Below, piece after piece: positions 6,520 through 12,667 of a DNA stretch of 19,073 nucleotides. The DNA comes from DASXRA01 sp036506155. Lineage in GTDB: Bacteria > Actinomycetota > Actinomycetes > Mycobacteriales > Jatrophihabitantaceae. The DNA is taken from the NCBI GenBank assembly GCA_036506155.1, contig DASXSF010000053.1, forward strand, positions 1 to 19,073, in the 5' to 3' direction. The notes beneath the pieces were generated by a model. That model ran no database searches. It was not told the origin of the DNA and was given only the letters and a program-made list of their open reading frames with translations. Made by a program: the position numbers and the translations under genes. Position 1 is the first letter of the stretch. The number at the start of each line of letters is the position of its first letter.

Positions 6520-7270
6520 GTGACGGCTAGGGACCTGGTGTTCGAGGCAGGGGATCGAGTCCGTACCTGGGGTCGGTTCGTGGCTGACCCGGGCGGCGAT
6601 TGGCTGGATCTGGCCCGCATCGATGATCTGCTGTTCAAACCGCCCGGTTGGAAGTCGGATTGGTCCATCCGGCTGCTCGGGGTCGACGTTGGGGCAGTTC
6701 GCACCGACTCTGCAGCGAACCGCACGCCGGGCTTTGTCTCGGTGGTCGGGACCTGGCGCGACGAGAGCATCGAGGTCGAGGCACAGTCGCCGGAGATCCC
6801 TGATAGGGAGCCGTCGCCGGATTGGACGGAGCCGCCGTGCCGGCCGCCACCCGGCGGCTGGCGACACGGTGTGGCGGTCGGGAACCTGCACTTCCACATT
6901 GGCGACCTGGAATCGTCCGGGGCGATGGTCAGCCGCGTGATCTTCCGTCCCTCCGCGGACCAGGAGGTCCTCGTCGTGGCCGCCACCGACATCGACGCGG
7001 TGATCCGGCAGTTGTCCCCGAAATTGCCCAATCAACTCTGCGTGGTACCCAGCCGGTTCACCCGCGATCAACTCGACGACGTCGGCGACGTTCTCCACGC
7101 CGATTGGCGGGAATGGCGCCTGGAATCCTTCAGCGCCGGTGGCGCAGACGAACAGGCCCAACCGTTCACCACCGCCGAACCACTCAGGGTCACCGCCGAG
7201 ATGGCCCGAATGGGCCGACACGCTGCCCGAGGGACTGCTCCGCCTCTACCCGGCGATCAGCCCCGCCTGA
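6520..7270 (+). pseudogene. Conserved-looking hypothetical protein with a one-base insertion near its C-terminus
   Basis: From GTG 6520 the frame encodes about 229 well-formed residues: L-V-F-E-A-G-D-R-V-R-T-W-G-R-F-V, W-L-D-L-A-R-I-D-D-L-L-F-K, S-I-R-L-L-G-V-D-V and R-P-S-A-D-Q-E-V-L-V-V-A. At 7208-7212 (CCCGAATGGGCC) the frame drifts into an unlikely Arg-rich run that continues to 7686. Removing one A restores W-A-D-T-L-P-E-G-L-L-R-L-Y-P-A-I-S-P-A and a TGA at 7268-7270. The span is 751 bases, one more than a whole number of codons. The repaired protein would be about 249 residues, soluble, with no signal peptide. I do not recognise a named domain. Only the last 20 residues are affected, so a longer altered protein might still fold. 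It is transcribed towards the minus-strand gene at 7377, with a hairpin between them. Confidence 0.65.
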
Positions 7271-7274
7271 GAAC

Positions 7275-7336
7275 CGCGCGACCATCGGGAGTTCAGCGCG
7301 TCCGAGCAGCGCACCCAACGCGGCATGTGCGGACGG
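7275..7336 (+). repeat. Dispersed two-box repeat, copy just after the 7270 stop
   Basis: Box A is CGCGCGACCATCGGGAG (7275-7291) and box B is GCGCACCCAACGCGGCATG then TGCGGACGG (7309-7336). It begins four bases after the reconstructed stop of the preceding plus-strand gene. Confidence 0.55.
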
Positions 7337-7356
7337 CCACGCCTCATGAATGCGTA

Positions 7357-7372
7357 TCGCCCCGCGGGGCGA
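7357..7372. terminator. Perfect GC palindrome between convergent genes
   Basis: TCGCCCCGCGGGGCGA is a perfect 16-base palindrome placed between the plus-strand gene ending at 7270 and the minus-strand gene ending at 7377. That is a plausible bidirectional terminator site; there are no T-runs, and as a self-complementary sequence without a loop it could equally be a protein-binding site. Confidence 0.4.
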
Positions 7373-7376
7373 CGGT

Positions 7377-7580
7377 TCACTGGCTGCTGCGAAGACGCTT
7401 CTGCGTGCGGAACGCACGGACGACCCCGACCGCGGTCAGCGAAGCTGTGACGAGCAGCAGGATGCCGCCTGCGATCAAGACTGGCGCACGCTGCGGGAGC
7501 GTCGTTGCTCGAACGAATGCGAAGATGGCGCATCCGAGCTGTGCGACTAGAAACAACGCAAGCCGCGCGACGATCGACAT
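7377..7580 (-). CDS. Small two-helix membrane protein
   Basis: A 67-residue protein starting M-S-I-V-A-R-L-A-L-F-L-V-A-Q-L-G, with two hydrophobic segments (about 5-23 and 32-52) joined by a short R-A-T-T-L-P-Q-R-A-P turn and ending in a basic tail, V-R-A-F-R-T-Q-K-R-L-R. ATG 7580 is preceded by AAAGG at a normal distance, which favours it over the upstream ATG at 7682. The topology (short loop, basic C-terminus in the cytoplasm) is typical of many uncharacterised actinobacterial membrane miniproteins; no family is recognised. The neighbouring unknown gene reads through this locus in another frame only because its own stop appears lost. Confidence 0.6.
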   Translation of the reverse strand: MSIVARLALFLVAQLGCAIFAFVRATTLPQRAPVLIAGGILLLVTASLTAVGVVRAFRTQKRLRSSQ

Positions 7581-7689
7581 CGTGAGCCTTTCTGCGTCTG
7601 CGGTCTGTCCCAGAACATGGTGGCTCGGCTGGGAGCCAACTGCCAATTCCTGCGGGCCGTTTCGCTCGTGCGCGGGGATCATTTAGAAG

Positions 7690-7737
7690 TGCGCGACGTC
7701 GGCAGCATGGCGCGCTCCGCGGCAAATTCGGACGTTC
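7690..7737 (+). repeat. Dispersed two-box repeat
   Basis: Box A is TGCGCGACGTCGGCAG (7690-7705) and box B CGCGCTCCGCGGCAAAT followed by TCGGACGTTC (7711-7737). It is one of the best matches to the consensus. It overlaps the formal tail of the minus-strand gene at 8259, which is a further reason to think that gene really ends near 7740. Confidence 0.6.
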
Positions 7738-8259
7738 GAGCTCGTGCTGTCGGAGCAGCAACTCGCCCGGAGCGCTGCGAAGCTGTAACGCGGTGAGCTC
7801 GCCTTGGATCACGTATTGGCCGGCGGGGAATGACTCGACATCGGTGTCCCAGTAACCCGGCACCGCGAGCTGGTCGCCAGGTTCGATCGAGGTCAGGCGA
7901 TGGCAGGGCATTGCCTCGAAGCGCCAGCCGCCTCGGTCTCGGCGAAGCCGCTCGCCATCCGGCCCCACCGGCCAGACGGACACGTGGTCGTCATCGATGC
8001 CGTCGCCGACCCAGGCGTGCCTGGAGATGTTTCGAACGTGCAGCCGCACCTCGGGACGTGTCCCCCTCCTGCCCGGGATCGAGGCCTCGACCCAGTCAAG
8101 TCGCAGACCGGCACGCCGATGCACGCGACCAGGCCGCACCGGCGTGCGGTCCTCATTAATGCACGCCGACCACTTTCCATGGCGGTCGGTGAAGCTCACC
8201 TGCATCCACCCGTTCGACGGGTAATCCCACGGCGGCCCACTCCAGGGTGCGGCGAGCAT
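7738..8259 (-). CDS. Unknown beta-rich protein, C-terminus probably frameshifted
   Basis: ATG 8259 opens a convincing protein of about 170 residues: W-D-Y-P-S-N-G-W-M-Q-V-S-F-T-D-R-H-G-K-W, then E-V-R-L-H-V-R-N-I-S-R-H-A-W-V-G, D-D-D-H-V-S-V-W-P-V-G-P-D-G-E-R-L, L-T-S-I-E-P-G-D-Q-L-A-V-P-G-Y-W-D-T-D and F-P-A-G-Q-Y-V-I-Q-G-E-L. The order beta-strand, 'I-E-P-G-D' turn, W-D, 'P-A-G-x-Y' and a last strand is reminiscent of immunoglobulin-like BsuPI-type inhibitor folds; this is a weak analogy. After about 7740 the frame becomes Arg/Cys-rich, crosses a dispersed repeat and then the small membrane gene, and formally stops only at 7246. I take that tail as the product of a frame loss. A 58-residue gene lies 24 bases upstream on the same strand, suggesting an operon. 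Confidence 0.65.
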
Positions 8260-8283
8260 GACGAGTTCGCTCGGTGGAGGAGG

Positions 8284-8460
8284 TTACGAACCAGAGATGA
8301 CACGCCACCCGACGACCGGAGGCCGTCCCAAGATTGTGTCCACGCTCGCAGCGCCCTGTGCACCCACCAGGTCCGCCAGCGGCACACCCTCACCAGCCAG
8401 CACACGGGCAGGCACGTCATACTGACCGAGCTGGTGTTGATCCTCAGCAGTCGATGTCAT
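8284..8460 (-). CDS. Small hypothetical protein (58 aa)
   Basis: ATG 8460 starts M-T-S-T-A-E-D-Q-H-Q-L-G-Q-Y-D-V-P-A-R-V-L-A-G-E-G and ends R-P-P-V-V-G-W-R-V-I-S-G-S. It is soluble and has no membrane segment. GGGGG immediately before the ATG is a poor fit for a ribosome binding site; an in-frame TTG at 8481 is the alternative. It lies 24 bases ahead of the unknown beta-rich gene on the same strand, consistent with a two-gene unit. No family recognised. Confidence 0.5.
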   Translation of the reverse strand: MTSTAEDQHQLGQYDVPARVLAGEGVPLADLVGAQGAASVDTILGRPPVVGWRVISGS

Positions 8461-8503
8461 GCCCCCAGTGTCACCTAGCACGCGACCATCAATCCGTGCT
8501 GTC

Positions 8504-8517
8504 GGCCTAAACGGGCC
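8504..8517. promoter_or_regulatory. Short inverted repeat GGCC-N6-GGCC upstream of the 8460 gene
   Basis: GGCC-TAAACG-GGCC lies 44-57 bases before ATG 8460, a position similar to that of the inverted repeats before the genes at 9183 and 9954. GGCC is frequent in such GC-rich DNA, so chance is a real possibility. Confidence 0.25.
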
Positions 8518-8550
8518 TGCCTAGTCCGCGCCCTCCAAGATCGCCTAGAA

Positions 8551-8592
8551 CGCTCGACCATCGGCAGTAGCGCACACCACGCGGCATGAGCG
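8551..8592 (+). repeat. Dispersed two-box repeat
   Basis: Box A CGCTCGACCATCGGCAG (8551-8567) is identical to the copy at 1457-1473 on the other strand. Box B (8570-8592) reads CGCACACCACGCGGCATGAG. No gene on the plus strand follows closely. Apart from this copy and the IS256 remnant I see nothing coding between 8461 and 9006. Confidence 0.6.
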
Positions 8593-8676
8593 GGCGCGAC
8601 CCCGTTTGCGCGCGTAGCACCAGCCCGCAAGTACGGCCGGGCTCTGCCCAGCTGGTTGTCCGTCTCCGGACGGCTA

Positions 8677-8880
8677 CCTGGGTTGAACGTCGAGGATCTT
8701 CGCCATCCGCGACACCTACGACTTGGAGATGCCCCCGATGCCGTGGGTCTCGACCAGCTTGTCTACGCGCCTAGTCGATACACCCAGCAGATAGCGCGTT
8801 GCCACCGCGCTGATCAACGCCTGCTCGGCGCGGGGACACCGATCCAGCAGCGTCTGGCCGGTTGCCTCGTCCGCTGTCAC
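8677..8880 (-). pseudogene. IS256-family (mutator-type) transposase fragment with an amber codon
   Basis: The minus strand reads L-L-D-R-C-P-R-A-E-Q-A-L-I-S-A-V-A, then Y-L-L-G-V-S-T-R-R-V-D-K-L-V-E-T and G-I-S-K-S, then TAG, then V-S-R-M-A-K-I-L-D, ending at another TAG near 8677. In IS256 transposases of actinobacteria this region runs R-A-E-x-A-L-x-x-V-V-A-x-x-Y-L-L-G-V-S-T-R-R-x-x-K-L-V-E-x-L-G and S-K-S-Q-V-S-R-M, so the TAG sits exactly where Gln (CAG) is expected. Only about 60 residues of a roughly 400-residue protein remain; neither the N-terminal part nor the catalytic DDE core is present. It is a relic, not a gene. Confidence 0.75.
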
Positions 8881-9006
8881 CCGACCCGATTACACAATCG
8901 TGTTCGCGTGGCGTTCAGCGAGCTGGCTTCGTCCCTGCGACGGCAGCTAGTCCCGGCAGGGCGTGCCGTGGCACTCGCGCTCGCATCAATGCACTAGCCC
9001 GCTACA

Positions 9007-9183
9007 TCAACGGCGGCGAAGACGCGAGGCGTACCCGGGCACCGCGAATTCGAACGCGACCGCCGCGAAGCCGAGCAGCATCCAGAAAGTGCTGCCCTGG
9101 CCCCACACGGTGTGCGTGTCCCGCGCCTCGGCGATCGCGCCGACGACGAACGTTCCTACCGCCGCGAGCATGATGATCTTCAT
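9007..9183 (-). CDS. Small membrane protein (58 aa)
   Basis: ATG 9183 is preceded by AGGAG seven bases away, a very good ribosome binding site. The protein starts M-K-I-I-M-L-A-A-V-G-T-F-V-V-G-A, has a polar centre (E-A-R-D-T-H-T-V-W-G-Q-G) and a second hydrophobic stretch, F-W-M-L-L-G-F-A-A-V-A-F-E-F-A-V, and ends S-R-L-R-R-R. Two short membrane helices with a basic cytoplasmic end are likely. No family recognised. An inverted repeat 40-55 bases upstream resembles the one before the LapA-like gene. Confidence 0.65.
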   Translation of the reverse strand: MKIIMLAAVGTFVVGAIAEARDTHTVWGQGSTFWMLLGFAAVAFEFAVPGYASRLRRR

Positions 9184-9222
9184 TGATCTCTCCTCTGCGT
9201 AAGACCAGCACATCCTGTAATA

Positions 9223-9238
9223 GACCGGCACGTCGGTC
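9223..9238. promoter_or_regulatory. Inverted repeat GACCG-N6-CGGTC upstream of the 9183 gene
   Basis: On the minus strand the surroundings read TAGGACCGACGTGCCGGTCT followed by ATTAC, centred about 47 bases before ATG 9183. The gene at 9954 has TAGGCCCTGGCACGGGCCTG followed by TTTAC at the same distance. The matching layout suggests a shared regulator. Confidence 0.45.
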
Positions 9239-9531
9239 CTAGATAGCACTACGGCGCGCCGCAAACTAGCGCAGAACCAGAAGAACAAGCAACAGGTCAC
9301 AGTAACGCCGCGCTCCCTCAGCAACGAAGCTCATCCACAGTGGACAATGGCTTGCCGAGTAGCCGGGTGGGACGTCGCGCTGGTCGAGTGCAGTGTGGGG
9401 CCGCGACCTGCAGTGTGGTCGGGTTGCTGCTGGCGGCGGCGTGGGCGACGAGGCCTGATCCACCTGATGCCACCTCGGTCGGCAGCTGCTCGACATCGCG
9501 GAAAGACCAGGGGCGTAACGCAGCTACTCGC
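9239..9531. other. Gap with no recognisable gene
   Basis: Between the promoter region of the 9183 gene and the end of the LapA-like gene I see only short, composition-driven open frames on either strand, with no ribosome binding site and no family motif. Confidence 0.5.
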
Positions 9532-9954
9532 TTAACTCCGCACCAGGCGGTGTCTAGCGTCTGCCAGGCGCTCGCGGAAACCGCGCCGGTCCGAAGAAGC
9601 TGCGGATGGAACCGACTCTCGGTGCGGCGCGACTGACGCCGTCCGGGGCGCAGTGTCAGGCGCGGCGCCGACTGGCGCAGCCGCGCCCGCCCGCTTGGTC
9701 AGCCGCTTGTTCTCGGCTGCCAGCACACGGCGCTCGCCCCTAAGGCGCATGTAGTGCGCGCTGCCCAGACGCATCATGCCCAGTCCGATCAGGCCGATAG
9801 CGGTGAGCGCCAGCCCGGCGACCACCAGCCACCGCATGTCGACGTTCCACGCTTGGTTAAACGCGCGGACGGTCACCGTGGCGGGATTCTGGACGATCAG
9901 CGCCGCAGCAAGCACCACCACGGCAGCGAAGATCACGAATCCGACGATGATCAT
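9532..9954 (-). CDS. LapA-like (DUF1049) membrane protein
   Basis: A 140-residue protein from ATG 9954, which follows AGGAGG at ideal spacing. Residues 2-22 form the first membrane helix; then I-V-Q-N-P-A-T-V-T-V-R-A-F-N-Q-A-W-N-V-D-M (20-40) is the polar loop whose Q-N-x-x-x-V-x-V-x-F pattern is the LapA/DUF1049 signature; residues 42-63 form the second helix. A basic, heptad-like segment follows (R-L-R-G-E-R-R-V-L-A-A-E-N-K-R-L-T-K-R), then an Ala/Pro-rich disordered tail and a short charged end, R-G-F-R-E-R-L-A-D-A-R-H-R. LapA-domain proteins (LapA/YciS) act at the inner membrane, in E. coli with LapB in lipopolysaccharide control; in actinobacteria their role is unknown. An inverted repeat sits 38-55 bases upstream. 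Confidence 0.72.
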   Translation of the reverse strand: MIIVGFVIFAAVVVLAAALIVQNPATVTVRAFNQAWNVDMRWLVVAGLALTAIGLIGLGMMRLGSAHYMRLRGERRVLAAENKRLTKRAGAAAPVGAAPDTAPRTASVAPHRESVPSAASSDRRGFRERLADARHRLVRS

Positions 9955-9991
9955 GGCGTGCCTCCTGCAGCCGGAAAGCCGGACCGTAAAC

Positions 9992-10009
9992 AGGCCCGTG
10001 CCAGGGCCT
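9992..10009. promoter_or_regulatory. Inverted repeat AGGCCC-N6-GGGCCT upstream of the LapA-like gene
   Basis: A perfect 6-base inverted repeat with a 6-base spacer, centred about 46 bases before ATG 9954. It overlaps, by two bases, the stop region of the next minus-strand frame (10008-10178). It is positioned as an operator or activator site overlapping a promoter and resembles the site at 9223-9238. Confidence 0.5.
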
Positions 10010-10178
10010 ACCCACAATCGGCGCGAGGCATACCCGGGACCGGGACAAATCGCCCGGGAGCGCTGTCCTCCGGAATGAAACACGTCACTCGGGGGTGAAC
10101 CAGAGCGGCCATCTCCCAGGTCGGGTAGCCGGCCTGTTCGCGCACTTCGACAGCCGCACCCTCATCGGCTACGAGCAT
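10008..10178 (-). CDS. Possible small protein (56 aa)
   Basis: ATG 10178, with GAGAG upstream, starts M-L-V-A-D-E-G-A-A-V-E-V-R-E-Q-A-G-Y-P-T-W-E-M-A-A-L-V-H-P (written as separate residues), then R-V-T-C-F-I-P-E-D. This part has the amino acid balance of a genuine protein. The tail, R-F-V-P-V-P-G-M-P-R-A-D-C-G, is less convincing and could be out of frame. The same frame is open up to 10271. No family is recognised. It could be a gene remnant; the coding signal is moderate. Confidence 0.35.
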   Translation of the reverse strand: MLVADEGAAVEVREQAGYPTWEMAALVHPRVTCFIPEDSAPGRFVPVPGMPRADCG

Positions 10179-10222
10179 GCGCTCTCTCGACGGCAGATGT
10201 GCGCGTTTCCTGTGCGCAGCGC

Positions 10223-10510
10223 CTACTGGTGAGCCCACGCCGGTGGAGGGTCGGAGGGAGTCGGCTCCCATCCGCTAATTCGAACCAGGCCGGGTTGGCC
10301 GTCACGGACCAGTTCCACCCAGACTGTGATGCGTCGTCCTCTTGCCTGGTCTTGGATCCACGCCAATACCTCATGAACGTCAGCTTCGGTCAGCCGCCAT
10401 TCGTCGCTCGTCCACATTGCATCCGGAACATTCGAGGACGGCTGCCAGAAGTAGACCTGGTATGTGGGTTGATCGACTTCCCACCGGCTGATGCGAGGAT
10501 CAACAGGCAT
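10223..10510 (-). CDS. Conserved-looking hypothetical protein (95 aa)
   Basis: The protein reads M-P-V-D-P-R-I-S-R-W-E-V-D, Y-Q-V-Y-F-W-Q-P, D-E-W-R-L-T-E-A-D-V-H-E-V-L-A-W-I, G-R-R-I-T-V-W-V-E-L-V and G-L-V-R-I-S-G-W-E-P. The layout (short N-terminal strand with W-E-V, Y-x-V-x-F-W, a helix with E-V-L-x-W, then R-R-x-x-x-x-V-E and a closing G-L-V-R-I/L-x-G strand) matches small actinobacterial proteins of unknown function that I recall without a family name. It is soluble, acidic and rich in Trp. ATG 10510 has CGGGA eight bases upstream; ATG 10519 is the longer option. It runs opposite to the next gene (10660). Confidence 0.7.
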   Translation of the reverse strand: MPVDPRISRWEVDQPTYQVYFWQPSSNVPDAMWTSDEWRLTEADVHEVLAWIQDQARGRRITVWVELVRDGQPGLVRISGWEPTPSDPPPAWAHQ

Positions 10511-10581
10511 CGCATGCATCCCGCAATCATCCCTGACGACGCCGCGCTGCCTGTGCGGATGGCCAGCCGATACGCACGATC

Positions 10582-10619
10582 GCGCGCACCACGCGGCAAA
10601 TCCACGGGCGGATGTTCCG
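10582..10619 (+). repeat. Dispersed repeat, copy upstream of the 10660 gene
   Basis: GCGCGCACCACGCGGCAAAT, a short extra piece (CCACG), then GGCGGATGTTCCG. It points towards the gene starting at 10660, about 40 bases away. Confidence 0.55.
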
Positions 10620-10659
10620 ACGCCGTGATCCAGCCGAGTATCTCGTCTACGTTCCCGTC

Positions 10660-10872
10660 ATGCTGACCGCGTCCGGTGTCGACGAGCGCATCGTTATCGG
10701 TGGTGTTGTCATCGGCGTCTTCGTCGTGGTCGCATTGACGGCGTTCCTGGTGAGTTGGATTCGGTCGACGCCGACCGAGCGCAAGCGGTGGAGCTACCGC
10801 GGCGGGCGCGATCACGGCGAAGGGCTTGGTCCGACCTTTGAGCGATGGCGAGGGAGGCACCGCGGTAGTTAG
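10660..10872 (+). CDS. Single-pass small membrane protein (70 aa)
   Basis: From ATG 10660: M-L-T-A-S-G-V-D-E-R, then a strong membrane helix (I-V-I-G-G-V-V-I-G-V-F-V-V-V-A-L-T-A-F, residues about 11-29, and on to W-I), then a basic cytoplasmic tail with T-E-R-K-R-W-S-Y-R and a final E-R-W-R-G-R-H-R-G-S. The frame is open from 10612 but the upstream part overlaps the dispersed repeat. There is no clear ribosome binding site, so the start is uncertain (GTG 10678 is possible). No family recognised. Confidence 0.6.
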   Translation: MLTASGVDERIVIGGVVIGVFVVVALTAFLVSWIRSTPTERKRWSYRGGRDHGEGLGPTFERWRGRHRGS

Positions 10873-10989
10873 GCAATGCCGGACGCACGAGTTGCAGCAT
10901 GATCGCGCACGTGCCTATCCGGTGACACTGCGAGATCTGGTCTGTAATGCTCCCAGCACGGCTGGTTCACGGGCAGCGGGAGTACAGCA

Positions 10990-11433
10990 GTGAGGCTCGA
11001 GCAGTTGTACCGGATTCGTTTCACCTATCCAGAGAGCTGGGTGGTCGGGCTCGAGGGCGGGTGGGAGCAGCACCTGTTGCTCGCCGAGGGCCGCTGCGAA
11101 GGCTCCATCAGTGGTCGCTTCCGGGGCGCGAACTTCCCGCAGCGTCGAACCGCGGCGGGGCCGTTCCGTCCTGACTTCCGCGCTGTCATCGACACCGACG
11201 ATGGCGCGACAATCATGTTCGAGTGGCACGGATACGGACGCGCCTACCCAGCGGGGCGACGGCAGATCGTCGGCTGCGTCTTTCACCTCAGCGACAGCGA
11301 CCGCTACCGCCGCCTCAATGACGTTGTGTGCGTATGTGTGGGCGAGGTCCGCTCGCCGGACGACCCGAAGCGCGAGAGCTCCGACCTCGTGATCGACGTT
11401 GCCGAACTCATCTGGGAACCAATCGCCGAATGA
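10990..11433 (+). CDS. DUF3237 family protein
   Basis: A 147-residue soluble protein. G-R-C-E-G-S-I-S-G-R-F-R-G-A-N-F-P-Q-R-R-T (about 33-53), P-F-R-P-D-F-R-A-V-I-D-T-D-D-G-A-T-I (58-75) and Y-G-R-A-Y (82-86) are the pattern of the DUF3237 beta-barrel family: a glycine-rich strand pair followed by P-D-F-x-G/A-V-I-x-T-D-D-G-A. The end, D-L-V-I-D-V-A-E-L-I-W-E-P-I, is the closing strand. DUF3237 proteins have no agreed biochemical function. GTG 10990 is well supported by GGGAG seven bases upstream. It is followed after 160 non-coding bases by a small membrane-protein gene on the same strand. Confidence 0.85.
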   Translation: MRLEQLYRIRFTYPESWVVGLEGGWEQHLLLAEGRCEGSISGRFRGANFPQRRTAAGPFRPDFRAVIDTDDGATIMFEWHGYGRAYPAGRRQIVGCVFHLSDSDRYRRLNDVVCVCVGEVRSPDDPKRESSDLVIDVAELIWEPIAE

Positions 11434-11451
11434 CTTCCTCAACTCAGCACT

Positions 11452-11487
11452 ACCACGCGGACGGCGGCAGATCCGGTCACATTGTTC
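11452..11487 (+). repeat. Dispersed repeat, weaker copy upstream of the 11594 gene
   Basis: CCACGCGGACGGCGGCAG followed by ATCCGGTCACATTGTTCC. The GCGGCAGATCCGG core is shared exactly with the 13571 copy (AGCGGCAGATCCGGTC). It points towards the gene at 11594. Confidence 0.45.
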
Positions 11488-11593
11488 CGCGTGTGGTCGG
11501 GCCGTTGACCGCCTCGCTTGTGAAGTCCTGGCCGTGCATAATCTCGGCGGGCCATCGACGTCCAGCCTCAGATCACTCAAGGTTCCAGCCGGG

Positions 11594-11884
11594 GTGCGAC
11601 GCTATTTCCTGTTTGAGAGCTGGACCTTGTCAGATCCCGACACGGCGGCGCGCCATCGCGCGTCATGGCCAGCCTGGCGTCGCGCGATCCGTCCGATCGG
11701 TGCCGCTGTGTGGTGGACCGGGGCGGTCATCGGACTGCTTCTCCAGCCGACCTGGCGCACGATGAGCGCCCCGTACAGGGCGTGCGCAATATTCTCGCTG
11801 GTGATCCTTGGTGGCTGCGTCGTCTTCGGTGCTATCGACGGCTTCAGGCAGCGACGGATTGATCGCCTGCGCGCTGACACCTAG
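11594..11884 (+). CDS. Small two-helix membrane protein (96 aa)
   Basis: From GTG 11594: V-R-R-Y-F-L-F-E-S-W-T-L-S-D-P-D-T-A-A-R-H-R, a soluble leader, then two membrane helices (A-A-V-W-W-T-G-A-V-I-G-L-L-L, about residues 36-50, and I-F-S-L-V-I-L-G-G-C-V-V-F-G-A, about 65-80) and a basic tail, R-Q-R-R-I-D-R-L-R. The frame is open from 11399, but the upstream residues are low-complexity and cross a dispersed repeat. GGGG adjacent to the GTG is not a well-spaced ribosome binding site. No family recognised. Confidence 0.55.
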   Translation: MRRYFLFESWTLSDPDTAARHRASWPAWRRAIRPIGAAVWWTGAVIGLLLQPTWRTMSAPYRACAIFSLVILGGCVVFGAIDGFRQRRIDRLRADT

Positions 11885-12667
11885 GCCGACCGTCCACAAG
11901 GGCACTCTCTCATCGGCATGGTCGGTCGATTCTGGCCGCCATCCGCAACCGCGTAGCGCTCCACAGGCGGACCGGTGTCGCGCGGATCGCTGGGCGGGGG
12001 CCGGCGCCCATCATCCGTCGGAGCACAGCAGCGGCTCGCACCTTGCCGTACTGACCTCTCTTGTGATCAAGGCGCCGCCTACGGGCGGCGCATCGGCCCG
12101 GCCACTCGGCCGGCGGCCGGGCAGCGCTATCCGATAAGCAGCCTCGCCCGAGAGGTTCCACGGCAGTTGGGAGTGCCTACCCTCCGCAGCCCGGATCGTC
12201 CACGGCTGCCCGGCCGCGACGATGGCGCCTACGGCGTCGCGCGCGATGGCGTAAGCGCCCCCAACGATCGACGCATTCACTGATGCCGTGATCGAGCCGG
12301 ACGGCCGCGATCCTGTTCTCATAGAAGAGCGAGAACGGCGGGATGTTCGGCGGATGGTCGCCGCTGCGTTCGGCGAGCCCGTCTCACCGGTGGCGCCGAA
12401 AAGGCGTCCGTCCTGGTCCCATCGAGGTCACCGCGTCTGACATCCGCACATCGGCACGTCCGTGAGTTCGACATCTTGACGCGCCAGAGGCTTGTCTTGG
12501 TCAAGAAGTTGGCACGATGGATCTTGACGGCGGAGAGGGCCGATGCGTCGCTCTTGCCTGAATGACACCCGGCCCAAATTTCAGCATGTGCTGTCGAAAC
12601 CGCTGCCTCCCGTTCGTGGGAGGTGCAAGAACCCGCAAGAACCCGGCCCCACGAAGGGACATCACCA
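11885..12667. other. 783-base stretch without a confident gene; possible gene remnants
   Basis: No frame here has both a good start and family motifs. Two segments look protein-like. On the minus strand (about 12322-12090) G-G-A-Y-A-I-A-R-D-A-V-G-A-I-V and A-A-E-G-R-H-S-Q-L-P-W-N-L-S-G-E-A-A-Y appear. On the plus strand (about 12270-12437) D-A-V-I-E-P-D-G-R-D-P-V-L-I-E-E-R-E-R-R appears, ending at a TGA. Both may be relics. TCTTGAC-type blocks recur at about 12473-12480, 12495-12510 (CTTGGTCAAG) and 12520-12527, and could be regulatory sites for the oxidoreductase gene that follows. Confidence 0.4.
12606..12623. promoter_or_regulatory. Hairpin in the leader of the LLM oxidoreductase gene
   Basis: CCTCCC-GTTCGT-GGGAGG is a perfect 6-bp stem about 45 bases before ATG 12668. 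It is followed by the tandem duplication GCAAGAACCC-GCAAGAACCC (12625-12644). It may be a terminator for upstream transcription or an operator. Confidence 0.4.

Noticed and set aside
8656..8997. A 113-codon plus-strand frame
   Set aside because: It is antisense to the IS256 transposase relic and has no motifs.
11399..11593. An N-terminal extension of the 11594 membrane protein
   Set aside because: The extension is compositionally unlike a protein, overlaps the end of the DUF3237 gene and contains a dispersed repeat.
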